From contig VMRY01000010.1 of NCBI GenBank assembly GCA_007713595.1, positions 106,161 through 170,160 of the forward strand: DNA of 64,000 nt, in the 5' to 3' direction. This document shows, piece after piece, positions 29,312 to 39,171 of the stretch (its first letter is position 1; every line of letters begins with the position of its first letter). Below the pieces are notes generated by a model. It saw only the letters and a program-made list of their open reading frames with translations. It was not told the DNA's origin and ran no database searches. The stretch is from Sedimenticola thiotaurini. Its GTDB lineage: Bacteria > Pseudomonadota > Gammaproteobacteria > Chromatiales > Chromatiaceae. The position numbers and the translations under genes were made by a program.

Positions 29312-30498
29312 CCATCAGTGTACAAGCGGATATTACCGTCTTTGGGAGCGGTATCGCTGGACTCTGGATTAGCTCAGTACTGCGCCAGAAAGGCTTTTCT
29401 GTCGCACTAATTGAGTCAGCCTCAGTTGGTGGTATCCAGACAATCGCTTCGCAGGGCATTATCCACGGCGGTACCAAATATGCTTTGTCCGGTACACTTA
29501 GCGAAGCAACTCGGGCAATAGGTGATATGCCTCAACTCTGGCGCAGCTGCCTATCAGGTACAGGCCCACTCGATCTCAGTGATGTAAAAATACTTTCCGA
29601 ATACCAATTCCTCTGGTCCACTGAAAACCTGATATCCCAACTCACCGGTTTTTTTGCAAGTAAAGCAATGCGCAGTCGAATCCAGGCCGTAGCAGAAGAG
29701 TCACGACCTGCGCCTTTCAATACGACAAAATTCAAAGGGAATCTCTATCAGCTGGATGAGCTCGTACTGGACATACCCTCCCTGATAAAATCACTCTCCA
29801 GGCGATTGATAGAGCAAACCATTACTGCAGATCCCGCCCATATAGGACTAAAGCCTGAAACACCGCATTCACTCACCATTCAGCAGGCAAGCGGTAGGTT
29901 AATAATCGACTCCCAGTATATGATTTTAGCTGCAGGCGCCGGTAATAAGTCGCTCCTTGCACAACTCGGCAAAACCTCACCAGCAATGCAGTTACGCCCC
30001 TTGCATATGGTCATGCTCAAAGGCCAACTCCCTGAGCTTTACGCACACTGCATCGGCGCAAATGCCAATCCCCGCCTGACGATTACCAGCGCGAAACACA
30101 GACAGCAAAACATCTGGTATATCGGTGGCCAATTAGCAGAGAGTGGGGTTGGGATTTCTCCAGATGTCCAGATCAGTCGCGCCAAGGATGAACTAAGCGC
30201 AACAATGCCATGGGTAGATACAGGCAAAACAGAATGGGCGACTTTTTTGGCGCAACGCGCCGAACCAAAAATGAAAAACAGACGCAGGCCCGATAGCTAT
30301 TTTCTTCAACATGACAATAGAATCACCACCGTATGGCCGACTAAACTGGCATTTGCACCGCGATTAGCGAGCGACGTCCTTAGTCAACTAGACCAGACCA
30401 ACATTAGACCCAAGACCACTCAATCTGATCTCAGCATTTACTCGCTTGAAAACAAGCTAGCCAAGCCACCATGGGAGACTGCCATCCAATGGAAATGA
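29308..30498 (+). CDS. FAD-dependent oxidoreductase (DAO-like)
   Basis: DITVFGSGIAGLWISSVLRQKGFSVALIES, an FAD-binding GxGxxG; ATGA overlap with the hldE stop. Confidence 0.75.
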   Translation: MTISVQADITVFGSGIAGLWISSVLRQKGFSVALIESASVGGIQTIASQGIIHGGTKYALSGTLSEATRAIGDMPQLWRSCLSGTGPLDLSDVKILSEYQFLWSTENLISQLTGFFASKAMRSRIQAVAEESRPAPFNTTKFKGNLYQLDELVLDIPSLIKSLSRRLIEQTITADPAHIGLKPETPHSLTIQQASGRLIIDSQYMILAAGAGNKSLLAQLGKTSPAMQLRPLHMVMLKGQLPELYAHCIGANANPRLTITSAKHRQQNIWYIGGQLAESGVGISPDVQISRAKDELSATMPWVDTGKTEWATFLAQRAEPKMKNRRRPDSYFLQHDNRITTVWPTKLAFAPRLASDVLSQLDQTNIRPKTTQSDLSIYSLENKLAKPPWETAIQWK

Positions 30499-31277
30499 GA
30501 CGGCTGGGCAGCACAGAGATAATGATCAGCCCCCTGGGACTCGGCACGGTCAAATTCGGCCGCAACGAGCAGGTAAAATACCCAAGCCATTTCAACATTC
30601 CTGATGATAAGGCGGTTCAACACATCCTTTCGCTGGCAAAGGAGCATGGAATTAATTTGCTGGATACTGCACCCGCTTACGGTACAAGCCAGGAGCGCAT
30701 TGGAAAACTGTTACCCGGAAAACGTGAAGAATGGGTGATCGTATCTAAAGTTGGAGAATTTTTTGAGAACGGACAATCACGATTCGACTTCAGCTTTAAT
30801 ACCACAATTAAAGTTATAGAAGAGACTCTGGCTACCTTAAAGACGGATTATCTTGATGTCGCACTCATCCATTCAGATGGTAATGACCTCAAGATACTCG
30901 AACAAGAAGGTGCTGCGGATGCACTAAGAACACTAAAAGAGAGAGGACTTATACGTGCCCACGGAATGTCCAGCAAAACGATCGAGGGTGGAGTGCAGGT
31001 GGTGAAAGTAATGGATATCGTCATGGTGACCTGCAATCCTTCCTACAATGAGGAATTGCCAGTCCTTCAAGCCGCAGAAAAGAGCAACAAAGGTGTGCTG
31101 ATAAAAAAAGGCCTGCAGAGTGGCCATGTTGCCGGAGGGCAAGGGGTAGAGGAGTCCCTGCGCTTTATCTTCTCCCAACCAGGCGTTAATGGCATGATCG
31201 TCGGGACCATCAACCCGGATCATTTACTAAGCAATATCCGCATAATGGAACACGTGCTACAGAAGGTACCGGAATGA
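30489..31277 (+). CDS. Aldo/keto reductase
   Basis: MRRLGSTEIMISPLGLGTVKFGRNE ... HGINLLDTAPAYGTSQERIGKLL. Start chosen at MEMRRLG. Confidence 0.85.
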   Translation: MEMRRLGSTEIMISPLGLGTVKFGRNEQVKYPSHFNIPDDKAVQHILSLAKEHGINLLDTAPAYGTSQERIGKLLPGKREEWVIVSKVGEFFENGQSRFDFSFNTTIKVIEETLATLKTDYLDVALIHSDGNDLKILEQEGAADALRTLKERGLIRAHGMSSKTIEGGVQVVKVMDIVMVTCNPSYNEELPVLQAAEKSNKGVLIKKGLQSGHVAGGQGVEESLRFIFSQPGVNGMIVGTINPDHLLSNIRIMEHVLQKVPE

Positions 31278-31870
31278 GCAATAGCCACACAGATCAATTA
31301 AAACTTTTTCTCGAACGTTCCATCGTGGCAAAACGGGAACTATTGCAGGATACGGAACAACTGAAAGCGTTTGATCGCGCCATGCAGGAAATCATAATCT
31401 GCTACCAGCAAGGCGGACGCCTCTATATAGCGGGGAATGGTGGTTCAGCCGCCGATGCCCAGCATCTGGCGGCTGAACTGGTCTGCCGCTTTGGCAAGGA
31501 GCGGCCTGCGCTGCCGGCAGAAGCATTAACCGTAGACAGCTCTACCGTGACTGCCATCGGCAATGACTATGGCTATGATCATATCTTTAGCCGGCAAGTA
31601 GAGGGCAAGATGAAGCAGGGCGATATCTTCTTGGCCATAACCACCTCCGGTAATTCACCTAATATCCTGAGGGCACTGGAGCAGTGTAGAAGCATGGGAT
31701 TGACCAGCATCCTGCTCTCTGGGCATCAGGGTGGAAAGGCAGCTGCCCTGGCCAACCACCTCATTCTGGCCAAAGGTGAGAAGACAAGCACTATACAAGA
31801 GCTACATATCGTAATTATCCACGCCCTGTGTCAATGTATTGAAGAGAGTATTTTCTCTGAATACGGATAA
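31274..31870 (+). CDS. gmhA: D-sedoheptulose-7-phosphate isomerase (SIS domain)
   Basis: GGRLYIAGNGGSAADAQHLAAELVCRFGKERPALPAEALTVDSS ... TTSGNSPNILRALE. Confidence 0.93.
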   Translation: MSNSHTDQLKLFLERSIVAKRELLQDTEQLKAFDRAMQEIIICYQQGGRLYIAGNGGSAADAQHLAAELVCRFGKERPALPAEALTVDSSTVTAIGNDYGYDHIFSRQVEGKMKQGDIFLAITTSGNSPNILRALEQCRSMGLTSILLSGHQGGKAAALANHLILAKGEKTSTIQELHIVIIHALCQCIEESIFSEYG

Positions 31871-31887
31871 TTGCCTGAGAAAAGTTA

Positions 31888-33009
31888 TCAATTTTTGACA
31901 TGAGGAACAGCATCCATACATTCCGCAAAACACGCCACCACTTCACTTTGCTGTTCAGTCTCAAGATAGGGATGCATAGGTAAACTCATTACACATTTTG
32001 ATACTAACTCTGCGACTGGCACTTGTGCCTCAGCATCAGCAAAAGCTGGCTGCAAATTTAGCGGAATAGGATAGTGAACAGCAACAGGAACCCCTCTGTC
32101 AGTCATATGCTCAACAACCTGATCTCGGCAATTTGTACTGATCGTAAATTGGGCAAAAACACTCACACAGTCATCCCTGACATATGGCAGCGTAACATTG
32201 GTAATGTTGGAGCCAGTGAATAACTCCAGATAATTTTCTGCGACTCTAGCTCGCAATGCCAGCTCATCTTCGAAAATTGTCAGCTTTGACAATAATATTG
32301 CGGCCTGCAGCGTATCAAGCCTACCATTGATACCAACCAAAGGATGATGGTAGCGCCTATCCTGACCATGCACTCGTATCTGCCTCATCAAGAGGGCCAG
32401 TTCATCATCATCCGTGAAACATGCTCCCCCATCACCATACCCGCCAAGCGGTTTAGATGGAAAAAAACTTGTGCAGGCTAATTCAGTTAAGCTACATGAA
32501 CGTCTACCTTTATAGAGAGCCCCAAAGCTTTGAGCCGCATCTTCAATCACCGGAATACCATGTCGTTTTGCAATAGATTTAATGCTATCAAAATCGGGAC
32601 ATTGCCCGTAAAGCGATACAGGAAGTATTGCCTTGGTCCTATCGGTTATTGCTGCCTCAATCAATGCAGGGTTGATATTGTAAGTGTCCCTTAAAATATC
32701 GACAAATACAGGTTTTGCACCAAGCAAGGCGATCACCTCAGCTGTTGCAATAAAGCTAAAGGGCGTTGTGATCACTTCATCACCAGGGCGAACTCCTAGC
32801 GCCATTAAAGCAATTAAAAGCGCGTCCGTTCCACTCGCCACACCTACACAATGCTTAACTCCTACAAATTCAGCCAGCCGCTCTTCCAGTTCAAATACTT
32901 CCTTACCTAAAATGTATTGACCATGATCAAAAACAGCCTTAACACGCTTTTCTATATCAGCTCGTATTCGAGCCTGCTGTGCTGCCAAATCTATAAATTG
33001 CATATTCAA
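31888..33009 (-). CDS. DegT/DnrJ/EryC1/StrS aminotransferase (WbpE-like)
   Basis: FIDLAAQQARIRADIEKRVKAVFDHGQYILGKEVFELEERLAEFVGVKHCVGVASGTDAL ... PSKPLGGYGDGGA. Confidence 0.9.
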   Translation of the reverse strand: MNMQFIDLAAQQARIRADIEKRVKAVFDHGQYILGKEVFELEERLAEFVGVKHCVGVASGTDALLIALMALGVRPGDEVITTPFSFIATAEVIALLGAKPVFVDILRDTYNINPALIEAAITDRTKAILPVSLYGQCPDFDSIKSIAKRHGIPVIEDAAQSFGALYKGRRSCSLTELACTSFFPSKPLGGYGDGGACFTDDDELALLMRQIRVHGQDRRYHHPLVGINGRLDTLQAAILLSKLTIFEDELALRARVAENYLELFTGSNITNVTLPYVRDDCVSVFAQFTISTNCRDQVVEHMTDRGVPVAVHYPIPLNLQPAFADAEAQVPVAELVSKCVMSLPMHPYLETEQQSEVVACFAECMDAVPHVKN

Positions 33010-33046
33010 TCCTACGGATACAATAACTCGAGCTATCTGATACGCA

Positions 33047-33625
33047 TCAACTTATGCGACTCACATGACCCGCCTTAAGCTCGTACAAGACACCTGTATT
33101 AGGACATGTAAAGATACAATTATCTTCTTCCAAAAAGTTCAAACGCTCCCCATACTCACTCATCCAGCCTATTTGTCGCGCTGGGACACCAACCATTAAT
33201 GCATAGTCTGGAACATCAGAACAAATAACCGCACCAGCACCAACGAATGCAAATTGCCCAATGGTAACACCACAAACCACTGTGCAATTTGCACCTAAAG
33301 TTGCGCCTTTTCTAACCAAAGTTGCACGGTATTCATCTTTTCTAGAAACAGCTGAGCGTGGATTATGAACATTGGTAAACACCATACTTGGCCCACAAAA
33401 CACATCATCTTCCAGTGTCACATTATCATAGACAGAGACATTGTTCTGGATCTTCACATTGCTCCCAATTTTAACGACATTTCCAATAAATACATTCTGG
33501 CCAAGACTGCAATTTTTTCCGATATCAGCTCCTGCTGAAACATGCACCCAATGCCATATTTTCGTTCCATCCCCAATTTTTGCACCGTCATCAATCAGTG
33601 CGGTTTTGTGCACAAATAAGTCCAT
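33047..33625 (-). CDS. Acyltransferase with hexapeptide repeats (WbpD/WlbB-like)
   Basis: [82 protein letters not shown]. Confidence 0.9.
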   Translation of the reverse strand: MDLFVHKTALIDDGAKIGDGTKIWHWVHVSAGADIGKNCSLGQNVFIGNVVKIGSNVKIQNNVSVYDNVTLEDDVFCGPSMVFTNVHNPRSAVSRKDEYRATLVRKGATLGANCTVVCGVTIGQFAFVGAGAVICSDVPDYALMVGVPARQIGWMSEYGERLNFLEEDNCIFTCPNTGVLYELKAGHVSRIS

Positions 33626-33634
33626 AAATCAATC

Positions 33635-34699
33635 TCAATACTCAAGCGGCAAAGAGACGCGTCTGCCATCCCGCGAAGACAGATAAGCCGCTATAAGGAT
33701 TTCCAACGATCGCAACCCTTCGCGACCGTCCGTTTCTGGGGCCGCTTTTCCCTGAAGCGCCTTTATAACATTATCGTAATAGAGCGGATGACCATAACCA
33801 TACACAGAGGAAGTCTGGTAATTGGCATCCTTAATTAAATGATCATTTTCATCAGCATCTTCAAATTCCCAGTGCTGTATCTCATTAACAGCAACACCAC
33901 CCACTCTAACTGTACCCTTTTCACCAATGATGGTTATAGATCCTTCCAGGTTCTTTGGATAAGTCAGCATTGTTACGTTCATTGAACCCATAGCCCCATT
34001 GCGCCAACGAACGCCCAAGGTTGCTGTATCTTCCACCTCGATATCTCTGGCAAGAGTTCCCGTATACGCCTGTAAACTTTCAACCGGACCAATCAACCAA
34101 TCGAGCAGATCAACATAATGACTGGCTTGATTCATCAAGGCACCACCATCAAATTCCCACGTCCCTCGCCATGCATCCATATCATAGTATTCTTGCGGCC
34201 TAGTCCAGAAAACATTAACAACAACCATATGAATACGACCAAAACGTTTCTTTTCTACAGCTCTCTTTAATAACTGAAGAGTAGTATTTCGTCGATTCTG
34301 CTTGACGACAAAAAGATGTACTCCTGCGGCATCACAGGCCTCAACCATCTGCACCCCATCCTGCCACCGAGTAGCCATTGGCTTTTCTGTCATTACATGG
34401 CGACCTGCTTCTGCGGCCTGTATGGTTTGTAGTGGATGCAATCCACTAGGTGTAGTCAACACGATAACATCAGCATCTGATTGTTCTATCATTTCTCTAT
34501 AACTTCTATAACCGGGAACCCCTTGATTCTTCTTTTGGGCCCCAATCAATCTTTGCTCATCTGTATCGCACAGCGCTACTAGTTCGGCATGCTCAGCGTG
34601 TTTAGAAATAGCCTCGAAATGTTTTGCTGAAATCCGACCACATCCAGCAAGTGCAAATTTAATTTTTCTGTCATTGATGGGCTTGGGTTTTTGGAACAT
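33635..34699 (-). CDS. Gfo/Idh/MocA dehydrogenase (WbpB/WlbA-like)
   Basis: KIKFALAGCGRISAKHFEAISKHAEHAELVALCDTDEQRL ... VMTEKPMATRWQDGVQMVEACDAAGVHLFVVKQNRRN. Confidence 0.88.
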   Translation of the reverse strand: MFQKPKPINDRKIKFALAGCGRISAKHFEAISKHAEHAELVALCDTDEQRLIGAQKKNQGVPGYRSYREMIEQSDADVIVLTTPSGLHPLQTIQAAEAGRHVMTEKPMATRWQDGVQMVEACDAAGVHLFVVKQNRRNTTLQLLKRAVEKKRFGRIHMVVVNVFWTRPQEYYDMDAWRGTWEFDGGALMNQASHYVDLLDWLIGPVESLQAYTGTLARDIEVEDTATLGVRWRNGAMGSMNVTMLTYPKNLEGSITIIGEKGTVRVGGVAVNEIQHWEFEDADENDHLIKDANYQTSSVYGYGHPLYYDNVIKALQGKAAPETDGREGLRSLEILIAAYLSSRDGRRVSLPLEY

Positions 34700-34782
34700 G
34701 ATCAGTAACTCAACATTATTTAAAGTTAAAAAAATATTTTATGCAGCGCATTATCATGGCATTCAACTGATAACCACTATCA

Positions 34783-35973
34783 TCAAACGATCTTTCTTCT
34801 ATGCATTCTACTGTGAGTCAGAATGTACAGCACAGAAAAACAAAACAACATGTAGTATCTCGTAATGGGATGAATATACCCTTTATCCAGGATGCCACCA
34901 ATGAGCGCGGCAACACCTGAGGAAAAAAACACCGCATAAACTCTTCTATCCATTCCTTCTAGCACCTGATAGGCGCGGGGTAAGTTTGATAGCAAGACAA
35001 AAATCAAAGTCAGGTAACCCAGCAGACCTAATAGGCCTGTCTCATACCAGATTTCGATAAACATATTATGCAGGTGTTTAACATAGCTCACCTCGGGTAG
35101 GAATTCGATTGACCTTCGCATTCCTACCCCAGTTAAATAATTTTCTGGAGGATGAGTTAATGCCTCAGCCCAGATCTCCAATCGCAATGAACTAAGCTGA
35201 TTAAGCCACTGGAAAAGCCCGTCGTCAGAGTTTAAAGGCTGGGAATTAATAATCAAGCCATCTACTGCCAGAGCAGTGATGATGATAACAGGCACTGCAA
35301 AAAGAAAAACCTGCATCTTTCTCGCATAGAACGAAAAGTAGACAGCTCCACCTATCAACAGCATTAGCAATTCTGTTCTACTATCAGCAAAAGAAAGGAG
35401 CACTAGTGATAACAGATAAAACATTACATACATAGAAGCTGATGACTTTTGTTCTTCCTTTGTATGGAAAAAGATCAAAGGAGCCAGCGTTGCCAATATC
35501 ATTCCGTTTACTTGAGTGGCGGGATGAAAGTCTTTTAAAATAAAAAAGAAATATCCCAGCTCAGATGCAAAGCCAATAAGTAACGCAACAGAAATCCAGA
35601 CCAATACACGATTATCTGCCTCACGACTCTCTAACGAAGATACGCCCACCGTAAATATCAGTACAAGTCCAGACAATGCATAGAGCACCCAGTACTTAAA
35701 ACTTCGCGCAGAAAAATCGGGGTAAAATACCGATACTAGAAATAGTACCAATAACAGGATGAGCAAATAGACGGGAGTTCGATGTGGCCGAAGGTCCAGG
35801 AACCTTAATGAATAAAGACCACACAACAGATACAGCAGCTGAAGAGAGTCACCCAATCCCCTTCCAATGAAATAACTCGCAATCACTATCACTGGTAAGA
35901 TTAAGGCATGGCGCATAAACCAACCAGCAACACCAGTGGCTCGGCCAACTTCGTACTTTAAATCAGTTTCCAT
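34783..35973 (-). CDS. O-antigen ligase family (WaaL/Wzy-type) membrane protein
   Basis: Polytopic; LHNMFIEIWYETGLLGLLGYLTLIFVLL matches the C-terminal Wzy_C-type region. Confidence 0.8.
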   Translation of the reverse strand: METDLKYEVGRATGVAGWFMRHALILPVIVIASYFIGRGLGDSLQLLYLLCGLYSLRFLDLRPHRTPVYLLILLLVLFLVSVFYPDFSARSFKYWVLYALSGLVLIFTVGVSSLESREADNRVLVWISVALLIGFASELGYFFFILKDFHPATQVNGMILATLAPLIFFHTKEEQKSSASMYVMFYLLSLVLLSFADSRTELLMLLIGGAVYFSFYARKMQVFLFAVPVIIITALAVDGLIINSQPLNSDDGLFQWLNQLSSLRLEIWAEALTHPPENYLTGVGMRRSIEFLPEVSYVKHLHNMFIEIWYETGLLGLLGYLTLIFVLLSNLPRAYQVLEGMDRRVYAVFFSSGVAALIGGILDKGYIHPITRYYMLFCFSVLYILTHSRMHRRKIV

Positions 35974-36013
35974 GTATTGATCTGTTCCTATCTCGGCATG
36001 AGGTACTTATTAT

Positions 36014-37012
36014 CTAAACTGCATCATTGTATCCCAATATTTCACGGTATAGCTTGATGTGCTGACCCGCAATATTAGAGAGTAAGAAGCCAGGTTGATG
36101 CAGCTTTTGCAATTGCTTGAAACGTTCGGCGTAGTTTTCATAATCTTGAGATATCTGTTCAATTTTCTTTGCAAAGCTGCCATGCTCCACTAACAGATCG
36201 GGCGGTAAAATCTCTGGCACGATACCAACCGGCGTTGAGATCAGCATATTGCCATAAAACAGTGCCTCAAGAGCGATGACCGGCCCACCTTCGCTCTTTG
36301 AACTGACAACAACCATATCGGCTTCACTTAATTGTTGCGGAATATCCTCACGAAAGCCCATCAACTCAACCCGGTCCGAAAGACCCAGGCTTTTAATCAA
36401 ACCTTGCAAATACTGAAGTTGACTACCTGACCCGATAATTTTTAGTAAAAACTTCACATCAAGGTTTGCCAGATCGCGCAACAACAGATCAAAGCCTTTG
36501 ATTGGATCAAGGCGACCAACAGCCGCGATTGTAAATTTATCAGGACGCAGCTTACGCGGCGCGATAGAGATAGGTGATAACGCATTATGTATCACATGAA
36601 CAGCTGGATTATTTATAGTTTTCTTAACCTGATCAGATACAGCTATGACGTTACGCACACGATTAAATATGTTACCTTTCCGTGGATTATGCTTAGTCGC
36701 CACATGCGGAATATTCAATAGCCTATTCAGCAAATAAAATATTTCGGTTGCTTTAGCAAAATGGCTATGCACTATATCTGGCTTGATTTCTAGAAACTTC
36801 TTGCGCAACTCCCACAGCAAAAAAGGGTTCTTCCGCGAATTTTTATGCTCATATTGGCAGACAGTAACATTATCTGAAACTCTATTTAAATAATGTGAGC
36901 CTTTCGGAATTACCAATGTTATGTCGCACAAACATGACAACTCATTTACCAGGTCAACATAAAACTCACCTCGACCAAGTCCACGCGATGCAATAAAGTG
37001 ACACACCTTCAC
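36014..37012 (-). CDS. Glycosyltransferase family 4
   Basis: FTIAAVGRLDPIKGFDLLLRDLANL ... SEADMVVVSSKSEGGPVIALEALFYGNMLISTPVGIVPEIL. Confidence 0.87.
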   Translation of the reverse strand: MKVCHFIASRGLGRGEFYVDLVNELSCLCDITLVIPKGSHYLNRVSDNVTVCQYEHKNSRKNPFLLWELRKKFLEIKPDIVHSHFAKATEIFYLLNRLLNIPHVATKHNPRKGNIFNRVRNVIAVSDQVKKTINNPAVHVIHNALSPISIAPRKLRPDKFTIAAVGRLDPIKGFDLLLRDLANLDVKFLLKIIGSGSQLQYLQGLIKSLGLSDRVELMGFREDIPQQLSEADMVVVSSKSEGGPVIALEALFYGNMLISTPVGIVPEILPPDLLVEHGSFAKKIEQISQDYENYAERFKQLQKLHQPGFLLSNIAGQHIKLYREILGYNDAV

Positions 37013-38100
37013 TGAAGAATCCTGTAGACAGCCAGAGTACTCTCTACCATGGCATCGAGCGTAAACGCGGGATCCACGGATGTTCGTGTCTCATGAATAG
37101 GTGATTGGTATAATTTCTCAATCGCCTGCGCAAGACCATCAACATCCTGATTTTTTATAATGTAGCCGTTCACTCCATCGACTACCAGATTACGCAGCCC
37201 TTCAAATGTCGTTGCGATCACGGGGGCGTTCATCGCCAGTCCTTCTGTAACAGTACGACCAACATTACCCATTTTAAGTGATGCATTGACCATTACATCA
37301 AATAGGCTATACAGCTCTGGCATACGTGTTTGGCTGCCAGCAAAAACAATTTCTTTCTCTACACCAAGCGAAATAGACAAGCGCTTCAAACTCTCCAGGT
37401 ACTCCTGCTTGTCCTGCCTTACTCCACCTACAATCACACCGCGTATTCCAGGAATTGCCTCTTTGCACTTGGCAATGGCCTTAATGAAGGTCTCATAATC
37501 CTTAAGGTAAGTGATACGTCCAACACTGCCGACAATGTACGCATTATCTAGACCGAGGCTATTTCTGAGCGCATCAACAAAGGAACTATCAACCACAGCT
37601 GGATCAAAGACGGCCATATCAACCCCACGTTGAATCACATGGAGCTTATTTTCATCGAGTCCTGGATAGTTGTTTAACAAATAATCCTTAATCACTTCAC
37701 TGACGCAGATAGTTTGATCACCCGTTGTCATAATCTGGCTATATCGATTAACACTATTCATACCATGTACGGTGGTTACAAATGGAAATTGCTTTTTACT
37801 ATTTGCAAAATGACAAAGCCATGCAGGCACCCTGCTTCTTGCATGAATGATATCTGGTTGTATACGGGCAAACAGACGCCTCAACTTAAAACTACGAAAG
37901 GGAACCGACAACGGGTTCTTACCACAGACGTCAAAGGTAATATGCCTACCGCCCATTTCAGTAATCAGTGGAACCATTTTCCCGCCATTACTGATCACAA
38001 TGCTCTCATGCCCTCGCTTCACAAACTCTCGATTTAGCTCAATAACACCGCGTTCTACACCACCCTCGTTCAGCTCAGGTAATAGCTGGATTATTTTCAT
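37009..38100 (-). CDS. Glycosyltransferase family 4
   Basis: QLLPELNEGGVERGVIELNREFVKRGHESIVISNGG ... VGSVGRITYLKDYETFIKAIA ... TEGLAMNAPVIATTFEGLRNLV. Confidence 0.88.
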   Translation of the reverse strand: MKIIQLLPELNEGGVERGVIELNREFVKRGHESIVISNGGKMVPLITEMGGRHITFDVCGKNPLSVPFRSFKLRRLFARIQPDIIHARSRVPAWLCHFANSKKQFPFVTTVHGMNSVNRYSQIMTTGDQTICVSEVIKDYLLNNYPGLDENKLHVIQRGVDMAVFDPAVVDSSFVDALRNSLGLDNAYIVGSVGRITYLKDYETFIKAIAKCKEAIPGIRGVIVGGVRQDKQEYLESLKRLSISLGVEKEIVFAGSQTRMPELYSLFDVMVNASLKMGNVGRTVTEGLAMNAPVIATTFEGLRNLVVDGVNGYIIKNQDVDGLAQAIEKLYQSPIHETRTSVDPAFTLDAMVESTLAVYRILQ

Positions 38101-38235
38101 AACTTTTTTCCATTGGATTCCAAATCATTCTGCTGCACTCGCAATGGATCTGTAGCTAAACAGGCACATAAAATATGTACGGCAATAATAACCAAGGGCT
38201 TCAACAAACGCGTGATCTCAATTCACAATAGTGCA

Positions 38236-39162
38236 TTACTGATCCAGATAGAGACCCAGATGGTCAAGTCCATCTTCGATTCGAATATTTGTATAGTAAT
38301 CACCAACAATTAACTGGCTACTTGCCGGCGGATGATTCGTCGCAAAATAGGTACGGTCAAACAGCGCGACACTCCAGGGTCCAAACGGTGCTGACCGGAT
38401 CCAGTTTGTTGCCCCGAATATCCCGATAGTGGGTGTCTTCTGAACTGCCGAGAGATGCATCGGCCCTGAGTCAGTCGACACCGTCAAGCAGGCTGTTTTT
38501 AATAGCTGCTTTAATTCAGGAATTGTTGTTTTTCCGGCAGCAACCTCTATCTTTCCTGGTATGAGTCGAGCAATATGCTGAACATACTCCAGCTCTTCAG
38601 CGCTTCCTGTCATAACAAAGGGCAGTTCAAATCGATCTTTTAACTTCTCTGCAAACTCAATCCATTTACAATCAGGAAGTCTTTTGGATATCCATTTTTC
38701 ACTAGAGCCCACATTCAGGACAATAAAACTCTTCTCTCGCGATTCAGGACTCATATCAATTGGGTTAAAGCAGTCCGTTCGATGAGCAATATCTGCAAGG
38801 ATTTTTGTTGTTTGTTGCTGCTGATTCGTACCTTTGGAGTTTACCCGGCGCGTCAGAGCCAATGCCGTCATCGCGCGACTTCTGTCATTACTTTGCAGAT
38901 CAACAATCACATCAAAATGATTTCGCCAAATTTCAGACAGCGCCCTAAATCCCTCCCTGACACTTTTATTCCGCATTACAACAAACGAATCACACTCATC
39001 CTGATAGAGTGCTTGGCCGATAGGTGAAGTTATAAGTGTTGGGGGATACTTACAGGCACGCACAACAGGTATTGTAGAGGCAATATCACCCAACGCACTA
39101 AAACGAATAATCCCGACCCTTTTCATCTTGCTAGGTATTATCCAGCGGTATTGAAATTTCAA
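38236..39162 (-). CDS. Glycosyltransferase family 9 (heptosyltransferase-like)
   Basis: VGIIRFSALGDIASTIPVVRACK ... TVSTDSGPMHLSAVQKTPTIGIFGATNWIRSAPFGP. Confidence 0.88.
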   Translation of the reverse strand: MKFQYRWIIPSKMKRVGIIRFSALGDIASTIPVVRACKYPPTLITSPIGQALYQDECDSFVVMRNKSVREGFRALSEIWRNHFDVIVDLQSNDRSRAMTALALTRRVNSKGTNQQQQTTKILADIAHRTDCFNPIDMSPESREKSFIVLNVGSSEKWISKRLPDCKWIEFAEKLKDRFELPFVMTGSAEELEYVQHIARLIPGKIEVAAGKTTIPELKQLLKTACLTVSTDSGPMHLSAVQKTPTIGIFGATNWIRSAPFGPWSVALFDRTYFATNHPPASSQLIVGDYYTNIRIEDGLDHLGLYLDQ

Positions 39163-39171
39163 AAAGCGGTT

